A stretch of DNA of 64,000 nt from Ferrimonas marina (GTDB taxonomy: Bacteria > Pseudomonadota > Gammaproteobacteria > Enterobacterales > Shewanellaceae): the NCBI RefSeq assembly GCF_900129905.1, contig NZ_FQXG01000006.1, positions 351,167 to 415,166 of the forward strand, read 5' to 3'. Below are positions 28,822-39,477 of this stretch, in pieces. The notes beneath the pieces were generated by a model. That model was not told the origin of the DNA. It searched no databases and was given only the letters and a program-made list of their open reading frames with translations. Every line of letters begins with the position of its first letter. The stretch's first letter is position 1. A program made the translations under genes and the position numbers.

Positions 28822-30285
28822 TTACAGCATTTTGCGCTGGTTCGAGGGGGGAATGGAGAGCGCCTCCCGGTACTTGGCGATGGTCCGCCGCGCCACCTGG
28901 ATGCCCTGCTCCGCGAGAAGCTGTGCCATTTTGCTGTCGCTGAGAGGCTTCTTCGGGCTCTCAGCCGCCACCAGTTTCTTAATCAGCGCACGAATGGCGG
29001 TGGAGGAACACTCACCACCGGTATCTGTGCTGACGTGACTGGAGAAGAAATACTTTAGCTCGAAAATGCCTCGAGGGGTATGGATGTATTTTTGCGTGGT
29101 CACCCGACTGATGGTGGACTCGTGCATCTCCACCGCCTCCGCCACGTCGTTGAGCACCATCGGCTTCATGGCTTCGTCGCCATACTCGAGAAAGCCCTGC
29201 TGAAACTGGACGATGCAGTTGGATACCTTCATCAGGGTTTCGTTGCGGCTCTCCAGGCTCTTGATGAACCATTTGGCCTCCTGCAGGTGGCCGCGAATGA
29301 ACTGGCTGTCACCGCTGTTGCGGTTGCCGCGGGAGAGGGCCGCGTATTGTTCGTTGATGCGGATCTTGGGGACGGCGTCCGGGTTGAGTTCGACCACCCA
29401 GCGGCCCTGCTTCTTGCTGACCGAGACATCTGGGATGACGTACTGACTGCTGCTGGCGGCGATGCTGCTACCGGGCCGGGGATTGAGTGATTGGATCAGT
29501 TCCATGGCGGTCCTTAACTCATCTTCACTGAGTTTAGTGCGCCGCAGCAGGGTGCGAAAGTCGCGATTTGCCAACAGATCCATATGATCCTGCAACAGGT
29601 TGCAGGCCTCCTGGCGGAACGGGGTCTGCGCCGGCAGCTGGGCCAGCTGCAGTTGCAGGCACTCGGCCAGGTCGCGGGCGCCACAGCCGATGGGATCGAA
29701 CTGCTGTACCCGCTTAAGTACCGCGATCACCTCATCCAGCTCCAGCTCCGCCACCCCCTGAGCCTCCAGCACCTCCTCGGCGCTGATGGTGAGATAGCCG
29801 TGCTCGTCGATGGCGTCGATGATGGCGGTGGCGATGGCCCGATCGGTGTCGGTCATCGGCGTCAGCTCCATCTGCCACATCAGGTGGGTGTGCAGGTCAT
29901 CGTGGGTTTCACCCTGGTAGAGCAGGTCGTCATCGTCACGCATCGGTCCGGCCGGGGTGGCCGGAGCCGCGCTGTAGACGTCGTCCCAGGTACTGTCCAA
30001 CGGCAGGTCGTCGGACATATCGGTCTGGCTCAGGGCCTCCGGGGTCTCCATGGCGGCCTGTTCCACCACCTCGTCGCCGGCGTTGCCATCCGCCTCGGCA
30101 CCGTTGCTCTCGCCCTCGGCCTGACCCAACTCTTCGGCACTTTCCAGCAGCGGGTTGGACTCCAGCGCTTCCTGAACCTCCTGTTGCAGGTCCAGCGTCG
30201 ACAGCTGCAGCAGGCGAATGGCCTGTTGCAACTGCGGCGTCATCGTCAGCTGTTGACCCAACTTGAGCTGGAGTGATGTCTTCAT
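28822..30285 (-). CDS. rpoN: RNA polymerase sigma-54 factor
   Basis: 487-residue sigma54. Region I is the Gln/Leu-rich start [29 protein letters not shown]; an acidic region II follows at about 50-130; the core-binding region III ends in the helix-turn-helix and the RpoN box [12 protein letters not shown] near residues 465-476. Directs nitrogen, flagellar and other genes with activator ATPases. It lies between lptB and hpf as in E. coli. Confidence 0.97.
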   Translation of the reverse strand: MKTSLQLKLGQQLTMTPQLQQAIRLLQLSTLDLQQEVQEALESNPLLESAEELGQAEGESNGAEADGNAGDEVVEQAAMETPEALSQTDMSDDLPLDSTWDDVYSAAPATPAGPMRDDDDLLYQGETHDDLHTHLMWQMELTPMTDTDRAIATAIIDAIDEHGYLTISAEEVLEAQGVAELELDEVIAVLKRVQQFDPIGCGARDLAECLQLQLAQLPAQTPFRQEACNLLQDHMDLLANRDFRTLLRRTKLSEDELRTAMELIQSLNPRPGSSIAASSSQYVIPDVSVSKKQGRWVVELNPDAVPKIRINEQYAALSRGNRNSGDSQFIRGHLQEAKWFIKSLESRNETLMKVSNCIVQFQQGFLEYGDEAMKPMVLNDVAEAVEMHESTISRVTTQKYIHTPRGIFELKYFFSSHVSTDTGGECSSTAIRALIKKLVAAESPKKPLSDSKMAQLLAEQGIQVARRTIAKYREALSIPPSNQRKML

Positions 30286-30346
30286 GGTTGGCCCAATCCT
30301 TTTATCGTTCTGACTCGAGCACTGTCACAGTGGGCGGAGTGTGGCG

Positions 30347-31078
30347 CTAGAGCTTGAATTGATCACCCAGGTATACCGAGCGAACCAACTTATTATTGAG
30401 CACATCGTCTGGCGCCCCTTGGGCGATCATCTCGCCGTGGCTGACGATGTAGGCGTATTCGCAAACGTCCAGAGTTTCCCTCACATTGTGGTCGGTGATC
30501 AAGACGCCCAGCCCCCGCTGTTTCAGGTGCTGAATGATCTTCTTGATGTCGATAACCGAAATCGGGTCAACGCCGGCAAAGGGCTCATCCAGCAAAATAA
30601 ATTGCGGGTCCGCCGCCAGTGCCCGGGCGATCTCCACCCGGCGGCGCTCCCCCCCGGACAGGCTCATGCCGAGGCTATCGCGGATGTGGGTGATGTTGAA
30701 CTCCTGCAGCAGTTGCTCCAGCTTCTCCTGGCGCTCACCCTTGCTCAGGTCCTTACGGGTTTGCAGAACCGCCATCAGGTTGTCGTGCACCGACAGCTTG
30801 CGGAAGATGGAGGACTCCTGGGGCAGGTAGCCGATCCCCTTACGCGCCCGTGAGTGCATCGGCAGCAGGGTGATGTCCTCCTGATCGATGCTGATCCGGC
30901 CCTTATCGTTCTGCACCAGCCCCACCACCATGTAGAAGGTGGTGGTCTTACCGGCCCCGTTGGGGCCCAGCAACCCGACGATCTGGCCGGTCTTCACCTC
31001 CAGGCCGACGCTTTTCACCACCTGGCGGCCGTTGTAGCTCTTGGCCAGCTGCTCCGCTTTCAGCAGGGATCCACTCAT
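30347..31078 (-). CDS. lptB: LPS export ABC transporter ATPase LptB
   Basis: 243-residue ATPase with Walker [16 protein letters not shown] (about 34-48), signature [15 protein letters not shown] (about 139), and Walker [14 protein letters not shown]. It powers LPS extraction from the inner membrane by LptFG and transfer to LptC. The ATG overlaps the lptA stop by four bases. Confidence 0.97.
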   Translation of the reverse strand: MSGSLLKAEQLAKSYNGRQVVKSVGLEVKTGQIVGLLGPNGAGKTTTFYMVVGLVQNDKGRISIDQEDITLLPMHSRARKGIGYLPQESSIFRKLSVHDNLMAVLQTRKDLSKGERQEKLEQLLQEFNITHIRDSLGMSLSGGERRRVEIARALAADPQFILLDEPFAGVDPISVIDIKKIIQHLKQRGLGVLITDHNVRETLDVCEYAYIVSHGEMIAQGAPDDVLNNKLVRSVYLGDQFKL

Positions 31079-31641
31079 GGTTGAGGCTGCTCCTCTTGCT
31101 CGGAGCCGGATTCCGGCTGCTCATCACCTTCTTTGCCGGCATTGTCCGGCAGATCGGCGGGCATGAAGATGGTGGTGATCTGCTGTTGTTCGCTGCCCTC
31201 AGCGGAGAGACGCTGCAGCGCCGCGTTGTAAACGATGCGCTCAGCGCGGACCACACTGTCTTCCTGGCTTAGCTCGGCGTCGCCGGTCATCACCAGCTCC
31301 TGGGTGTTGATGTCGTAGCGGATCTCATTGGCCTGGGCCTTGGCCATCAGACCATTCTCCATCATCTGCTGGTAGGTGGCCGGGGACCCGGTGGCCACCA
31401 TCACCTGCTGACGTTTGTCCTCGGTCGAGACCAACACCAGCTTGTCCGCTTCGATCCGCAGGCTGCCCTGGACGATCAGCACGTTATCGATGTACTCCAG
31501 GGTCCGGCTGTTGTAATCCCCCTGGGTGTGATCGGCGGTGACCTTAACCGGCTGCAGGAAGTCTGCCTCGGTGGCCTGGGCCAGCGGCATCAATAGCAGA
31601 CTGGCGGCGATGAGAAGCTTATTGCACTTCATAGGTTGCAT
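31075..31641 (-). CDS. lptA: LPS transport periplasmic protein LptA
   Basis: 188-residue periplasmic protein with signal peptide ending LLLMPLAQA and an OstA-like beta-jellyroll core at about 30-160 that forms the LPS bridge between LptC and LptD. Two ATG starts are possible, 31641 and 31632, both inside the end of lptC; AAGG lies three bases before the first and twelve before the second. The C-terminal tail is rich in Glu, Gln and Pro and is longer than in E. coli. Confidence 0.92.
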   Translation of the reverse strand: MQPMKCNKLLIAASLLLMPLAQATEADFLQPVKVTADHTQGDYNSRTLEYIDNVLIVQGSLRIEADKLVLVSTEDKRQQVMVATGSPATYQQMMENGLMAKAQANEIRYDINTQELVMTGDAELSQEDSVVRAERIVYNAALQRLSAEGSEQQQITTIFMPADLPDNAGKEGDEQPESGSEQEEQPQP

Positions 31642-32170
31642 TGACCTTGCGTTGTAATTTCATTTGGTTGCTATTGAGATCTGCCCATAGACCCTCGGCG
31701 CTGAGGGTGAAGGTGTTGCCCTCGGCCTCGATGATGGCATCGGAGGTCATCACCATGGTTTGCAGATCGACCGACAGGGCGGTGGTGCTGAGTCGGCTCA
31801 ACGGCTCATCCGGCTCGATGGCGGTGACCAGCACCTGCTCGGTGAGCTCCAGGTAGCGGTTTTCGGTCAGCACCCCGGCGCTGGCCTCAACCTTCCAGGC
31901 GCCGTCGCCATTCTCCGGATGGATCAGGGTGACCGGACGCTCAAACTCGGTCAGCTGCTGCTCCTCGAAGTGCTGCATGCTGTCGGCGGCGATCTCACCG
32001 GTCAGCCGGCCCCGTTCGTCGAAGGAGCGGATCTTCAGTGCCCGGGCGACGAAGTCCGGATCTGAGGCACTGTCGTAGGCCGGGGCGTTGTCTTCCAGCT
32101 GCACCGAGCGCCAGTAAAGGCCCCCGGCCATGGCCAGCATCAACAGTCCGGCCAGCAACTCACGCTTCAT
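31619..32170 (-). CDS. lptC: LPS export protein LptC
   Basis: 183-residue bitopic inner-membrane protein: one helix at residues about 5-20 (LLAGLLMLAMAGGLYW) and a periplasmic OstA-like domain that takes LPS from LptBFG and passes it to LptA. Expected length (E. coli 191). Overlaps kdsC by four bases and lptA by 23 bases, so the three genes are tightly coupled. Confidence 0.93.
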   Translation of the reverse strand: MKRELLAGLLMLAMAGGLYWRSVQLEDNAPAYDSASDPDFVARALKIRSFDERGRLTGEIAADSMQHFEEQQLTEFERPVTLIHPENGDGAWKVEASAGVLTENRYLELTEQVLVTAIEPDEPLSRLSTTALSVDLQTMVMTSDAIIEAEGNTFTLSAEGLWADLNSNQMKLQRKVNATYEVQ

Positions 32171-32721
32171 ACTGACATGCCCTTGGCGTCCGCCAGCTTG
32201 CCTTGCGCCTGCAGCAGCAGGTCACACAACTCCCGCACGGCGCCGAAGCCACCGGGCAGACTGGTGCGGAAATGGGTGTGGGGCAGCAGCGCCGGATGGG
32301 CGTCGTGCACCGCTACCGACAGACCCACCTGCTGCATCACCGGCAGGTCAACCAGGTCGTCGCCGATGTAGGCACACTGCTCATCGGTCAGCCCCAGGTC
32401 CTGCTTCAGTTGGGTATAGGCGGAGAGTTTGTCCTCACAGCCCTGGATGATGTGACTGACCCCCAGGGCGGTCATGCGGCGCTGGACGATCTGGGACTGG
32501 CGCCCGGTGATCACCGCCACCTGGACCCCGGCATGCTGTACCGCCTTGACGCCGAAGCCATCGCGGGTGTGAAACGCCTTCAGCTCCTCGCCGTCGTTAC
32601 CCAGGTAGATGCGGCCATCGGAGAACACCCCGTCCACATCGCAGACCAGCAGTTTGATCCCCGATGCCCGGTCGATTACATCTTTGGCCACCGGGCCATA
32701 GAGGGTGACTATGGGTTCCAT
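32167..32721 (-). CDS. kdsC: KDO-8-phosphate phosphatase KdsC
   Basis: 184-residue HAD-superfamily phosphatase without a cap domain. Catalytic DxD motif in LLVCDVDGVFSDGRIY (about 25-40), then AVITGRQS and GDDLVDLPVM with the last metal-binding aspartates. It makes free KDO for LPS inner core. Overlaps kdsD by one base. Confidence 0.95.
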   Translation of the reverse strand: MEPIVTLYGPVAKDVIDRASGIKLLVCDVDGVFSDGRIYLGNDGEELKAFHTRDGFGVKAVQHAGVQVAVITGRQSQIVQRRMTALGVSHIIQGCEDKLSAYTQLKQDLGLTDEQCAYIGDDLVDLPVMQQVGLSVAVHDAHPALLPHTHFRTSLPGGFGAVRELCDLLLQAQGKLADAKGMSV

Positions 32722-33695
32722 CAGATCACTCCCGCTTTGAGCATGTCCATCATATTGAGCGCACCCTCGGGTTTGCCTTCGTCATCCAGGATCAACAAGC
32801 CGTTGATCTTGCGTTGCTCCATCAGTTTAAGTGCTTCTGCCGCCAAAAGGTGGCCGGACACCGTCACCGGGTTCTTGGTCATCACCTGACCGATGGGGGT
32901 ATCGTGGATCGCCACTCGCGCATCCAGAACCCGGCGCAGGTCGCCATCGGTGAACAGCCCGGTCAGCCGGCCATCGGCATCGGTGACTGCGGTCATCCCC
33001 AGCCCCTTGGCAGAGATCTCCAGCAGGGCTTCGGATACGGTGACATCTTGATTCACCCGGGGCAAGCGCTCACCGCTGTGCATGAGATCCGCCACCCGTA
33101 GCAGCAGCTTGCGCCCCAGGGCACCGCCGGGGTGGGACAGGGCAAAATCGTCGGCGGTAAAGCCCCGGGCCTGCAGCAGTGCCACCGCCAGGGCATCGCC
33201 CATTACCAGGGTGGCGGTGGTGGAGGAGGTGGGGGCCAGACCCAGCGGGCAGGCTTCCTCTTCCACCTTGATGGAGAGATGGTGCTGGGCCAGCTTGGCC
33301 ATGCTGGAGTTGGCGTTGCCGGTCATGGCGATGATCGGCAGGCCGAGTCGCTTGATCACCGGGATCAGGGTCATGATCTCGCTGGCCTCACCGGAGTTGG
33401 AGATGGCGATGACCACATCTTTGGCCCCCAGCATGCCCAGGTCACCGTGACTGGCTTCACCGGGATGGACAAAAAAGGCCGGGGTGCCCGTGCTGGCCAG
33501 GGTGGCAGCGATCTTGTTGCCGATGTGGCCGCTTTTCCCCATCCCCATCACGATTACCTTACCCTGGCAGGCCAACAGGGTTTCGCAGGCGGCAATAAAG
33601 GCGCCGTCGATCTGCTGTTTGAGGTTTTGGATCGCGCCGACCTCAATGTCGATGACCCGTTTTGCCCAGGTTTGCCACTGTGTTGCTGTGGACAT
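32721..33695 (-). CDS. kdsD: D-arabinose 5-phosphate isomerase KdsD
   Basis: 324-residue isomerase: SIS sugar-isomerase domain (about 35-180, GMGKSGHIGNKIAATLASTGTP) followed by two CBS domains (about 205-320). Converts ribulose 5-phosphate to arabinose 5-phosphate, the first step of KDO synthesis. Start at ATG 33695 with GGGAG six bases upstream; a TTG at 33707 in frame is less likely. Confidence 0.95.
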   Translation of the reverse strand: MSTATQWQTWAKRVIDIEVGAIQNLKQQIDGAFIAACETLLACQGKVIVMGMGKSGHIGNKIAATLASTGTPAFFVHPGEASHGDLGMLGAKDVVIAISNSGEASEIMTLIPVIKRLGLPIIAMTGNANSSMAKLAQHHLSIKVEEEACPLGLAPTSSTTATLVMGDALAVALLQARGFTADDFALSHPGGALGRKLLLRVADLMHSGERLPRVNQDVTVSEALLEISAKGLGMTAVTDADGRLTGLFTDGDLRRVLDARVAIHDTPIGQVMTKNPVTVSGHLLAAEALKLMEQRKINGLLILDDEGKPEGALNMMDMLKAGVI

Positions 33696-33710
33696 CGTTT
33701 CTCCCAAGGT

Positions 33711-34673
33711 TCAGCCGGTCAGATTGAACAGGCTGATTTGATAAGCAATAAAACAGAGCACCAGCAGCGCGCCCTCGGGGCGGCCGAAGCTGCGATTGCG
33801 TTTGAGCAAGAGTACCAGCAGGGGAACCAGGCTGGTAGCCAGCATAATGTAGAAATCCCGGCCCGCAGCGGCGGCATCAATGGCACCGGGGGCAATGAGG
33901 GTTGGAATTGCCAAAACGGCCAGGATATTGAACAGGTTGGAGCCTACCACATTGCCGATGACCAGGTCGTCCTCGCCCTTGAGCAAGCCGGCGATGCAGG
34001 CGGCCAGCTCCGGCAAACTGGTGCCCACCGCAATGATGGTCAGGCCTATCACCAGGTCGGACAGGCCAAAGTGACGAGCGATCACCACCGCGTGCTCCAC
34101 CATCATGTCGGCGGCGAACGGCAGCACCACCATTCCCACGGTCAGCCACAGCAGGGCTTTGGCCATGGGGATATCGGTGGGCACCTCGTCTTCCACCTCG
34201 GCCATCAGCAGGTCCTTTTCCCGGGCACGCAGGGCGGACAACACCAGGTAGCCCATCACCCCGACAAAGGCCGCCCCCAGGATAATCCCGTCCCAGCGGC
34301 TCAACTCCAGGTCGTGCATCAGGTAGCCGGCCAGGATGGTGGCGGCCAGCATCAGCGGCATCTCTTTGACCAGGGTGGATGAACTGACCAACAGTGGGCG
34401 CAGCAGCGCGCTGGCCCCCAGGATCAGGGTGATGTTGGCGATGTTGGAACCGATGACGTTGCCGACGGCGGTGTCCAGCTTGCCCTCCAGGGCAGCGCTG
34501 GCAGCGACCATGGCTTCCGGGGCCGATGAGCCCATGGAGACGATGGTCAAGCCGATGATCAAGGGCGGCAAGCCCAGGTTGCGTGCCACAGCAGCGGCAC
34601 CGAAGACGAAGCGATCCGCGCTCCAAACCAGCAGGCCCAGGCCCAGGAGCAGCAGTAGCAGGTTCAGGATCAT
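33711..34673 (-). CDS. yrbG: Calcium/sodium antiporter family protein YrbG
   Basis: 320-residue CaCA-superfamily antiporter. Ten or so helices and two inverted repeats, each with a conserved alpha-repeat: GLTIVSMGSSAPE and GNVIGSNIANITLILG in the first half, GLTIIAVGTSLPE and GNVVGSNLFNILAVLA in the second. Start at ATG 34673 matches E. coli YrbG; the frame stays open far upstream but that is shadow of mlaF. First gene of the minus-strand kds-lpt-rpoN run and divergent from mlaF. Confidence 0.92.
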   Translation of the reverse strand: MILNLLLLLLGLGLLVWSADRFVFGAAAVARNLGLPPLIIGLTIVSMGSSAPEAMVAASAALEGKLDTAVGNVIGSNIANITLILGASALLRPLLVSSSTLVKEMPLMLAATILAGYLMHDLELSRWDGIILGAAFVGVMGYLVLSALRAREKDLLMAEVEDEVPTDIPMAKALLWLTVGMVVLPFAADMMVEHAVVIARHFGLSDLVIGLTIIAVGTSLPELAACIAGLLKGEDDLVIGNVVGSNLFNILAVLAIPTLIAPGAIDAAAAGRDFYIMLATSLVPLLVLLLKRNRSFGRPEGALLVLCFIAYQISLFNLTG

Positions 34674-34746
34674 GCCAGGATACGGAGGGGTCGTGGACTG
34701 GACGCGCATTGTCGCTTGAACCGAGGTAAAAGAAAAGAGCAGCGGA

Positions 34747-34775
34747 TTGTTAACTGCTTGTGCGGCGCGTAAAAT
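34747..34775 (+). promoter_or_regulatory. Sigma70 promoter of the mla operon
   Basis: TTGTTA (34747-34752), 17-base spacer, TAAAAT (34770-34775). Both boxes are close to consensus and the promoter points toward mlaF, with a leader of about 45 bases. Confidence 0.65.
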
Positions 34776-34826
34776 GGACCCCTTGCTTGCCGGTGAAAAG
34801 GAGTTTCTGGGCGGCACAGTCCCCCA

Positions 34827-35645
34827 ATGATGGCCATGCAAAATCAATCGCTTGACTCGGCCCTGGTGGAGGTCTCCGGAATGACCTTCCGCCGTGGCAG
34901 TCGGACCATTTTTCAGGATCTGACCCTCACCATCCCCCGCGGCCGCGTGACCGCCATCATGGGGCCCAGTGGCATCGGCAAAACCACCTTGCTGAAGCTG
35001 ATTGGCGCGCAGCTGACCCCGGATGCCGGTTCGGTGCGCTTCGATGGCCATGATCTTCACCGCCTCTCCCGCAGCGATCTCTATCGCCAGCGCCGCCGTA
35101 TGAGCATGCTGTTTCAATCCGGTGCGCTGTTTACCGACATGTCGGTGTTCGACAACGTGGCCTTTCCCCTGCGCGAGCACACCCAACTGAATGAAGACCT
35201 GATCCGCCGCATCGTGCTGATGAAGCTGGAGGCGGTGGGGCTGCGCGGCGCCGCTGAGCTGATGCCGTCGGAGCTGTCCGGCGGGATGCAGCGCCGAGCG
35301 GCGCTGGCCCGGGCCATCGCCCTGGAGCCGGAGCTGGTGATGTACGACGAGCCCTTTGCCGGTCAGGACCCGATCTCCATGGGGGTGTTGGTCAAGCTGA
35401 TCCGCGACCTGGGCGATGCGTTGTCGCTGACCTCGGTGGTGGTCTCCCATGACGTGGACGAGGTGATGAGCATCGCCGACCAGGTCTATGTGATTGCCGG
35501 GGGCAAGGTGGTAGGCGCGGGCACACCGGAGCAGATCCGTGCTATCGACACGCCGGAGTTGCGCCAGTTTCTGCAAGGGGCGCCGGACGGCCCGGTGCGC
35601 TTCCATCATCCCAGCGAGGCTTACCTTAAGGAGTTGCTGCAGTGA
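34827..35645 (+). CDS. mlaF: Phospholipid transport ATPase MlaF
   Basis: 272-residue ABC ATPase with Walker [17 protein letters not shown], signature [16 protein letters not shown] and Walker [14 protein letters not shown]. Powers MlaE in retrograde phospholipid movement that keeps the outer-membrane leaflets asymmetric. Start may be 34827 or the ATG nine bases later (34836); neither has a strong ribosome site. Stop overlaps the mlaE GTG. Confidence 0.95.
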   Translation: MMAMQNQSLDSALVEVSGMTFRRGSRTIFQDLTLTIPRGRVTAIMGPSGIGKTTLLKLIGAQLTPDAGSVRFDGHDLHRLSRSDLYRQRRRMSMLFQSGALFTDMSVFDNVAFPLREHTQLNEDLIRRIVLMKLEAVGLRGAAELMPSELSGGMQRRAALARAIALEPELVMYDEPFAGQDPISMGVLVKLIRDLGDALSLTSVVVSHDVDEVMSIADQVYVIAGGKVVGAGTPEQIRAIDTPELRQFLQGAPDGPVRFHHPSEAYLKELLQ

Positions 35646-36424
35646 ACGGCTTGGAGAGTATTGCCCGCCTGGGACGGGGTGGCCTGGCCTGGGTGACCGG
35701 GCTTGGGCGCGCGCTGCTGATGTTAATGGGGGCGTTGTTGGCGCGCCCGCAGCCGGGCAAGATGACCCCGTTGCTGATCAAGCAGCTGTACCAGATCGGG
35801 GTGTTGTCGGTGGTGATCATCCTGGTATCCGGCCTCTTTATCGGCATGGTGCTGGGGTTGCAGGGCTACATCATCCTGGTGGATTTTGGCACCGAGGAGA
35901 GCCTGGGCCCGATGGTGGCCCTGTCGCTGCTGCGGGAGCTGGGGCCGGTGGTGACCGCGCTGCTGTTCGCCGGGCGAGCGGGGTCGGCGGTCACCGCCGA
36001 GATTGGCCTGATGAAAACCACCGAGCAGCTGGCCTCGATGGAGATGATGGCGGTGGATCCGCTGCGTCGGGTGGTGGCGCCGCGTTTCTGGGCCGGGGTG
36101 ATCGCCATGCCGCTGCTCACCGTGATCTTTGTGGCGGTGGGGATCTGGGGTGGCCACCTGGTGGGGGTGGATTGGAAGGGGATCGACAGTGGCGCCTTCT
36201 GGTCGATCCTCAACGCCTCAGTGGAGTGGCGACAGGATATTGTGAACTGTTTGATTAAGAGCCTGGTGTTTGCCTTCGTGGTGATCTGGATTGCGCTGTT
36301 CAAGGGCTACGATGCCCTGCCCACCGCGGAAGGGATCAGCCGGGCGACCACCGAGACCGTGGTCCATGCCTCGCTGGCGGTGTTGGCGCTGGATTTTGTT
36401 TTGACTGCACTGATGTTTGGGTAA
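35642..36424 (+). CDS. mlaE: Phospholipid transport permease MlaE
   Basis: 260-residue inner-membrane permease of the MlaE/YrbE family with about five helices and the conserved central segment [24 protein letters not shown] with MKTTEQL. GTG start at 35642 in a GTGA overlap with mlaF, so expression is coupled. Confidence 0.95.
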   Translation: MNGLESIARLGRGGLAWVTGLGRALLMLMGALLARPQPGKMTPLLIKQLYQIGVLSVVIILVSGLFIGMVLGLQGYIILVDFGTEESLGPMVALSLLRELGPVVTALLFAGRAGSAVTAEIGLMKTTEQLASMEMMAVDPLRRVVAPRFWAGVIAMPLLTVIFVAVGIWGGHLVGVDWKGIDSGAFWSILNASVEWRQDIVNCLIKSLVFAFVVIWIALFKGYDALPTAEGISRATTETVVHASLAVLALDFVLTALMFG

Positions 36425-36428
36425 AAGG

Positions 36429-36902
36429 ATGAATTCAAAGAAAACCGAATTGGCGGTTGGCGCCTTTCTGCTGGCTGGCCTGGTGGCGTTTCTGGTGCTG
36501 GTGTTCAAGGTGGCCAACATCGATCCCCGCGCCCACAACAACACCTACCAACTGGAAGCCCACTTCGACAACATCGGCAGTCTCAAGGTGCGTTCACCGG
36601 TGAAGGTGGGTGGCGTGGTGGTAGGTCGGGTCACCCGGATTGGCTTGGACCCGATGCAGCTGACCCCGGTGGTCACCCTGGCCATCGATGTTCGCTATGA
36701 CCAGTTCCCGGACACCAGCAGCCTGTCGATCCTGACCTCCGGTCTGTTGGGTGAGCAGTACGTGGGACTGACCCCGGGCTTCTATGACGAGGAGGAGGGC
36801 GCCTTCTTGGCGGACGGTGACCGGGTTGAGGATACCCGTAGCGCCATGGTGCTGGAGGAGCTGATAGGTCAGTTCCTCTATAGTGTGGGACAGGGTGAAT
36901 AA
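36429..36902 (+). CDS. mlaD: Phospholipid transport substrate-binding protein MlaD
   Basis: 157-residue MCE-domain protein: N-terminal helix (about 10-28) and one MCE domain (about 38-120, LEAHFDNIGSLKVRSPVKVGGVVVGRV). It forms a hexameric ring on MlaE. Start at ATG 36429 gives the family-like MNSKKTELAVGAFLL; its AAGG site touches the codon, so translation probably depends on coupling to mlaE. A TTG at 36417 in frame is the alternative. Confidence 0.92.
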   Translation: MNSKKTELAVGAFLLAGLVAFLVLVFKVANIDPRAHNNTYQLEAHFDNIGSLKVRSPVKVGGVVVGRVTRIGLDPMQLTPVVTLAIDVRYDQFPDTSSLSILTSGLLGEQYVGLTPGFYDEEEGAFLADGDRVEDTRSAMVLEELIGQFLYSVGQGE

Positions 36903-36914
36903 GGAGCAGTACCG

Positions 36915-37550
36915 ATGAGAGCGATGTTGGCAGCGGCGTTGGCCGTGATGATGTGGGCTGCACCCGCTTGGGCTGAACACGACAGCAGCGACCCTTACAA
37001 ACTGGTGCAGCAGGTTGCAGAAGCCACCTTCCAGCGCTTTGAGCAGGACAAGGAGGCCATCTCGGCAGATCCTGACCACCTCAAGCTGATCGTGGAAGAG
37101 GAGATGATGCCCTACGTCGACCACCGCTATGCGGCGCTCAAGGTGGTCGGTCCCCAGGCGCGTCAGATCGACAGGGCTGAGCTGCAAAGGTTCACGGACG
37201 TCTTCAGGCAGTATATGATTGCCACCTTTGCTCAGGCATTCACCGAATATACTAACCAAACCGTTGAGTTTCAGCCGGGCCAGGCACCGGCGGATCGACG
37301 TATCGTGACCGTTGGCGTCACGATTGTGGATCCCAGCCGCCCGGCGATTTCAGTCCAGTTCAAAGCGCGCCGCAATAACAAGACGGGCCAATGGAAGGCG
37401 ATCGACCTGATTGCCGAGGGCGTCAGTCTGCTGGCCACCAAGGAAGCAGAGATCGGCGGCCTGATCCGCCGTCAGGGGATCCGCTCAGTCAGCGATATGC
37501 TGGCGGAGCAGAGCGCCAAGCCGCTGACCCCGGCCAAGCGCGCCTCATGA
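36915..37550 (+). CDS. mlaC: Periplasmic phospholipid-binding protein MlaC
   Basis: 211-residue periplasmic protein with signal peptide MRAMLAAALAVMMWAAPAWA and the MlaC fold (DPYKLVQQVAEATFQRF, then VDHRYAALKVVG). Carries phospholipid between MlaA at the outer membrane and MlaFEDB. TGA overlaps the mlaB ATG. Confidence 0.94.
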   Translation: MRAMLAAALAVMMWAAPAWAEHDSSDPYKLVQQVAEATFQRFEQDKEAISADPDHLKLIVEEEMMPYVDHRYAALKVVGPQARQIDRAELQRFTDVFRQYMIATFAQAFTEYTNQTVEFQPGQAPADRRIVTVGVTIVDPSRPAISVQFKARRNNKTGQWKAIDLIAEGVSLLATKEAEIGGLIRRQGIRSVSDMLAEQSAKPLTPAKRAS

Positions 37551-37876
37551 GCGGTTTAGAGCATCGCCTTGAGGGCGATAGCCTTTGGCTCAATGGTGTA
37601 CTTAACGAAGCGGTGGTGATGTCGCTGTGGTCCCAGTTGGACTCATGGCAGCAGGTCACCACCCTGGAACTCGGTGCCTTGAAGCAGATTGACAGTGCTG
37701 GGCTTGCGCTGTTGCTGGAGCTGGAGAGCCGGGCCCGTGTCCGGCAGCAACCGCTGCAGTGGCTCAGCGTGCCGGCCGCCATGCAACGATTGATGGGGCT
37801 GTATGACCTTCAACTGGCCGAGGGCCGCTTGGGGGCACACACCGAGATCGAGGAACAGAACGATGGAACTGAATGA
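37547..37876 (+). CDS. mlaB: MlaB, STAS-domain subunit of the Mla transporter
   Basis: 109-residue STAS-domain protein. The IDSAGLALLLEL motif near residue 45 is the usual STAS loop. MlaB binds MlaF and is needed for complex assembly and activity. ATG 37547 overlaps the mlaC stop (ATGA); the last 14 bases overlap ibaG. Confidence 0.9.
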   Translation: MSGLEHRLEGDSLWLNGVLNEAVVMSLWSQLDSWQQVTTLELGALKQIDSAGLALLLELESRARVRQQPLQWLSVPAAMQRLMGLYDLQLAEGRLGAHTEIEEQNDGTE

Positions 37877-38120
37877 GATTGAACAGCGCTTGCAGGATGC
37901 CATGGCCTTGGCCGAGGTTCATGTGAGCGCCGAGGGCACCCACTACAAGATCGTGGTGGTGGGGGAAGGCTTTGAGGGCCAGTCCAAGGTCAAGCGTCAG
38001 CAGGCGGTGTATGCCCCGCTGATGGACAAGATCACCGATGGAACACTGCACGCCTTGACCATCAAGGCATTCACGCCAGCGGAGTGGCAACGCGAAAAAA
38101 TCTTCAACATGCCAAGCTGA
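37863..38120 (+). CDS. ibaG: BolA-family protein IbaG
   Basis: 85-residue BolA/IbaG protein with the class II KH-like fold; [33 protein letters not shown] carries the conserved FxGxSxVxRxxxVY pattern. BolA proteins bind Fe-S clusters with monothiol glutaredoxins. Start at ATG 37863 ([11 protein letters not shown]) as in E. coli YrbA. Immediately before murA, the usual order. Confidence 0.93.
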   Translation: MELNEIEQRLQDAMALAEVHVSAEGTHYKIVVVGEGFEGQSKVKRQQAVYAPLMDKITDGTLHALTIKAFTPAEWQREKIFNMPS

Positions 38121-38136
38121 TACTGGCGGAGAATAA

Positions 38137-39399
38137 GTGGATAAATTGCAAGTTCGGGCCGCAGGCCCCCTCGCTGGCGAGGTCACCATCTCCGGTGCCA
38201 AGAACGCCGCGTTGCCGATCCTGATGTCGGCGGTATTGGCTCAGGACACCATGACCCTGGGTAACGTTCCGCAACTGCGGGATGTGGCCACCACCATTGC
38301 GCTGCTGCGTCAATTGGGCGCCGAGGTCAGTGACCTGGAAAACGGCACCCTGACCATCAACCCAGCCACCATCAGCCACTGTGTGGCGGAGTACGATCTG
38401 GTTAAGACCATGCGCGCCTCCATCATGCTGCTGGGGCCGCTGGTGGCCAAATACGGCCACGCCGACGTGTCTCTGCCCGGTGGCTGTGCCATTGGCGCCC
38501 GCCCGGTCAACCTGCACATCCAGGGCCTAGAGGCCATGGGCGCCGAGGTGACCGTGGAAGAGGGCTATGTGAAGGCCCGCGTTGATGGCCGCCTCAAGGG
38601 CGCCACCATCCTGATGGACGTGGTGTCGGTTACCGGCACTGAGAACCTGATGGCGGCCGCCACCCTGGCGGACGGGGTAACCTTCATCGAGAACGCCGCC
38701 CGCGAACCGGAGGTGGTCGATCTGGCCTCCTGCCTGAACGCCATGGGCGCCAAGATCTCTGGTGCCGGCACCGACGTGATCCGCATCGAAGGGGTAGAGA
38801 AGCTCAATGGCATCCGCTACCAGGTGATGCCGGACCGCATTGAAACCGGCACCTACCTGGTGGCCGCCGCCGCGACCCGAGGCCAGGTGGTGTGCCGCAA
38901 TGCCGCCCCGGAAACCCTGGAGCCGGTGCTGCTGAAGCTGGAAGAGGCCGGTGCCAAGGTGGAACGGGGTGACGATTGGATCAGCCTGGACATGGAGGGC
39001 CGCCGTGCCAAGCCGGTCTCCATCAAGACCGCGCCTCACCCGGCGTTCCCCACCGACATGCAGGCGCAGTTCTGCACCCTCAATGCGCTGGCGGAAGGCC
39101 ACTCCAAGGTGACCGAAACCATCTTTGAGAACCGCTTTATGCACGTGCCGGAACTGCAGCGCATGGGCGCAGTGATGGACCTGGATGGTCATACCTGCCT
39201 GATCGACGGCCGTGAGACCCTGCAGGGGGCCCAGGTGATGGCGACCGATCTGCGCGCCTCCGCCTGTCTGGTGATCGCCGGCCTAGTGGCCAGCGGCACC
39301 ACGGTGGTGGATCGCATCTATCACCTGGACCGCGGCTACGAGCAGATTGAGCACAAGCTGGCGGGCCTGGGTGCCGACGTTAGCCGACTCAAGGCCTAA
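38137..39399 (+). CDS. murA: UDP-N-acetylglucosamine 1-carboxyvinyltransferase MurA
   Basis: 420-residue enzyme, the standard MurA length. Catalytic Cys117 in [16 protein letters not shown] is the residue alkylated by fosfomycin. [10 protein letters not shown] at about 20 is the UDP-sugar site. First committed step of peptidoglycan synthesis in the cytoplasm. GTG start at 38137 with a GGCGGAGA site just upstream. A strong terminator follows. Confidence 0.98.
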   Translation: MDKLQVRAAGPLAGEVTISGAKNAALPILMSAVLAQDTMTLGNVPQLRDVATTIALLRQLGAEVSDLENGTLTINPATISHCVAEYDLVKTMRASIMLLGPLVAKYGHADVSLPGGCAIGARPVNLHIQGLEAMGAEVTVEEGYVKARVDGRLKGATILMDVVSVTGTENLMAAATLADGVTFIENAAREPEVVDLASCLNAMGAKISGAGTDVIRIEGVEKLNGIRYQVMPDRIETGTYLVAAAATRGQVVCRNAAPETLEPVLLKLEEAGAKVERGDDWISLDMEGRRAKPVSIKTAPHPAFPTDMQAQFCTLNALAEGHSKVTETIFENRFMHVPELQRMGAVMDLDGHTCLIDGRETLQGAQVMATDLRASACLVIAGLVASGTTVVDRIYHLDRGYEQIEHKLAGLGADVSRLKA

Positions 39400-39425
39400 A
39401 GCGGTTCCGGTTAGGTCCCAATACC

Positions 39426-39456
39426 AAAAACGCCCGTCAGTGACGGGCGTTTTTTT
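39426..39456. terminator. Bidirectional terminator between murA and ParA-type gene
   Basis: ACGCCCGTCA (39430-39439) pairs with TGACGGGCGT (39441-39450), flanked by five A on the left and seven T on the right, so it can end both murA and the converging minus-strand gene. Confidence 0.9.
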
Positions 39457-39477
39457 GTGGCCTGCTTGAGCCCTGGC

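Noticed and set aside
34674..35609. Minus-strand open frame continuing upstream of yrbG
   Set aside because: It is antisense to mlaF and its translation is unlike any part of YrbG; it is a GC-rich shadow frame.
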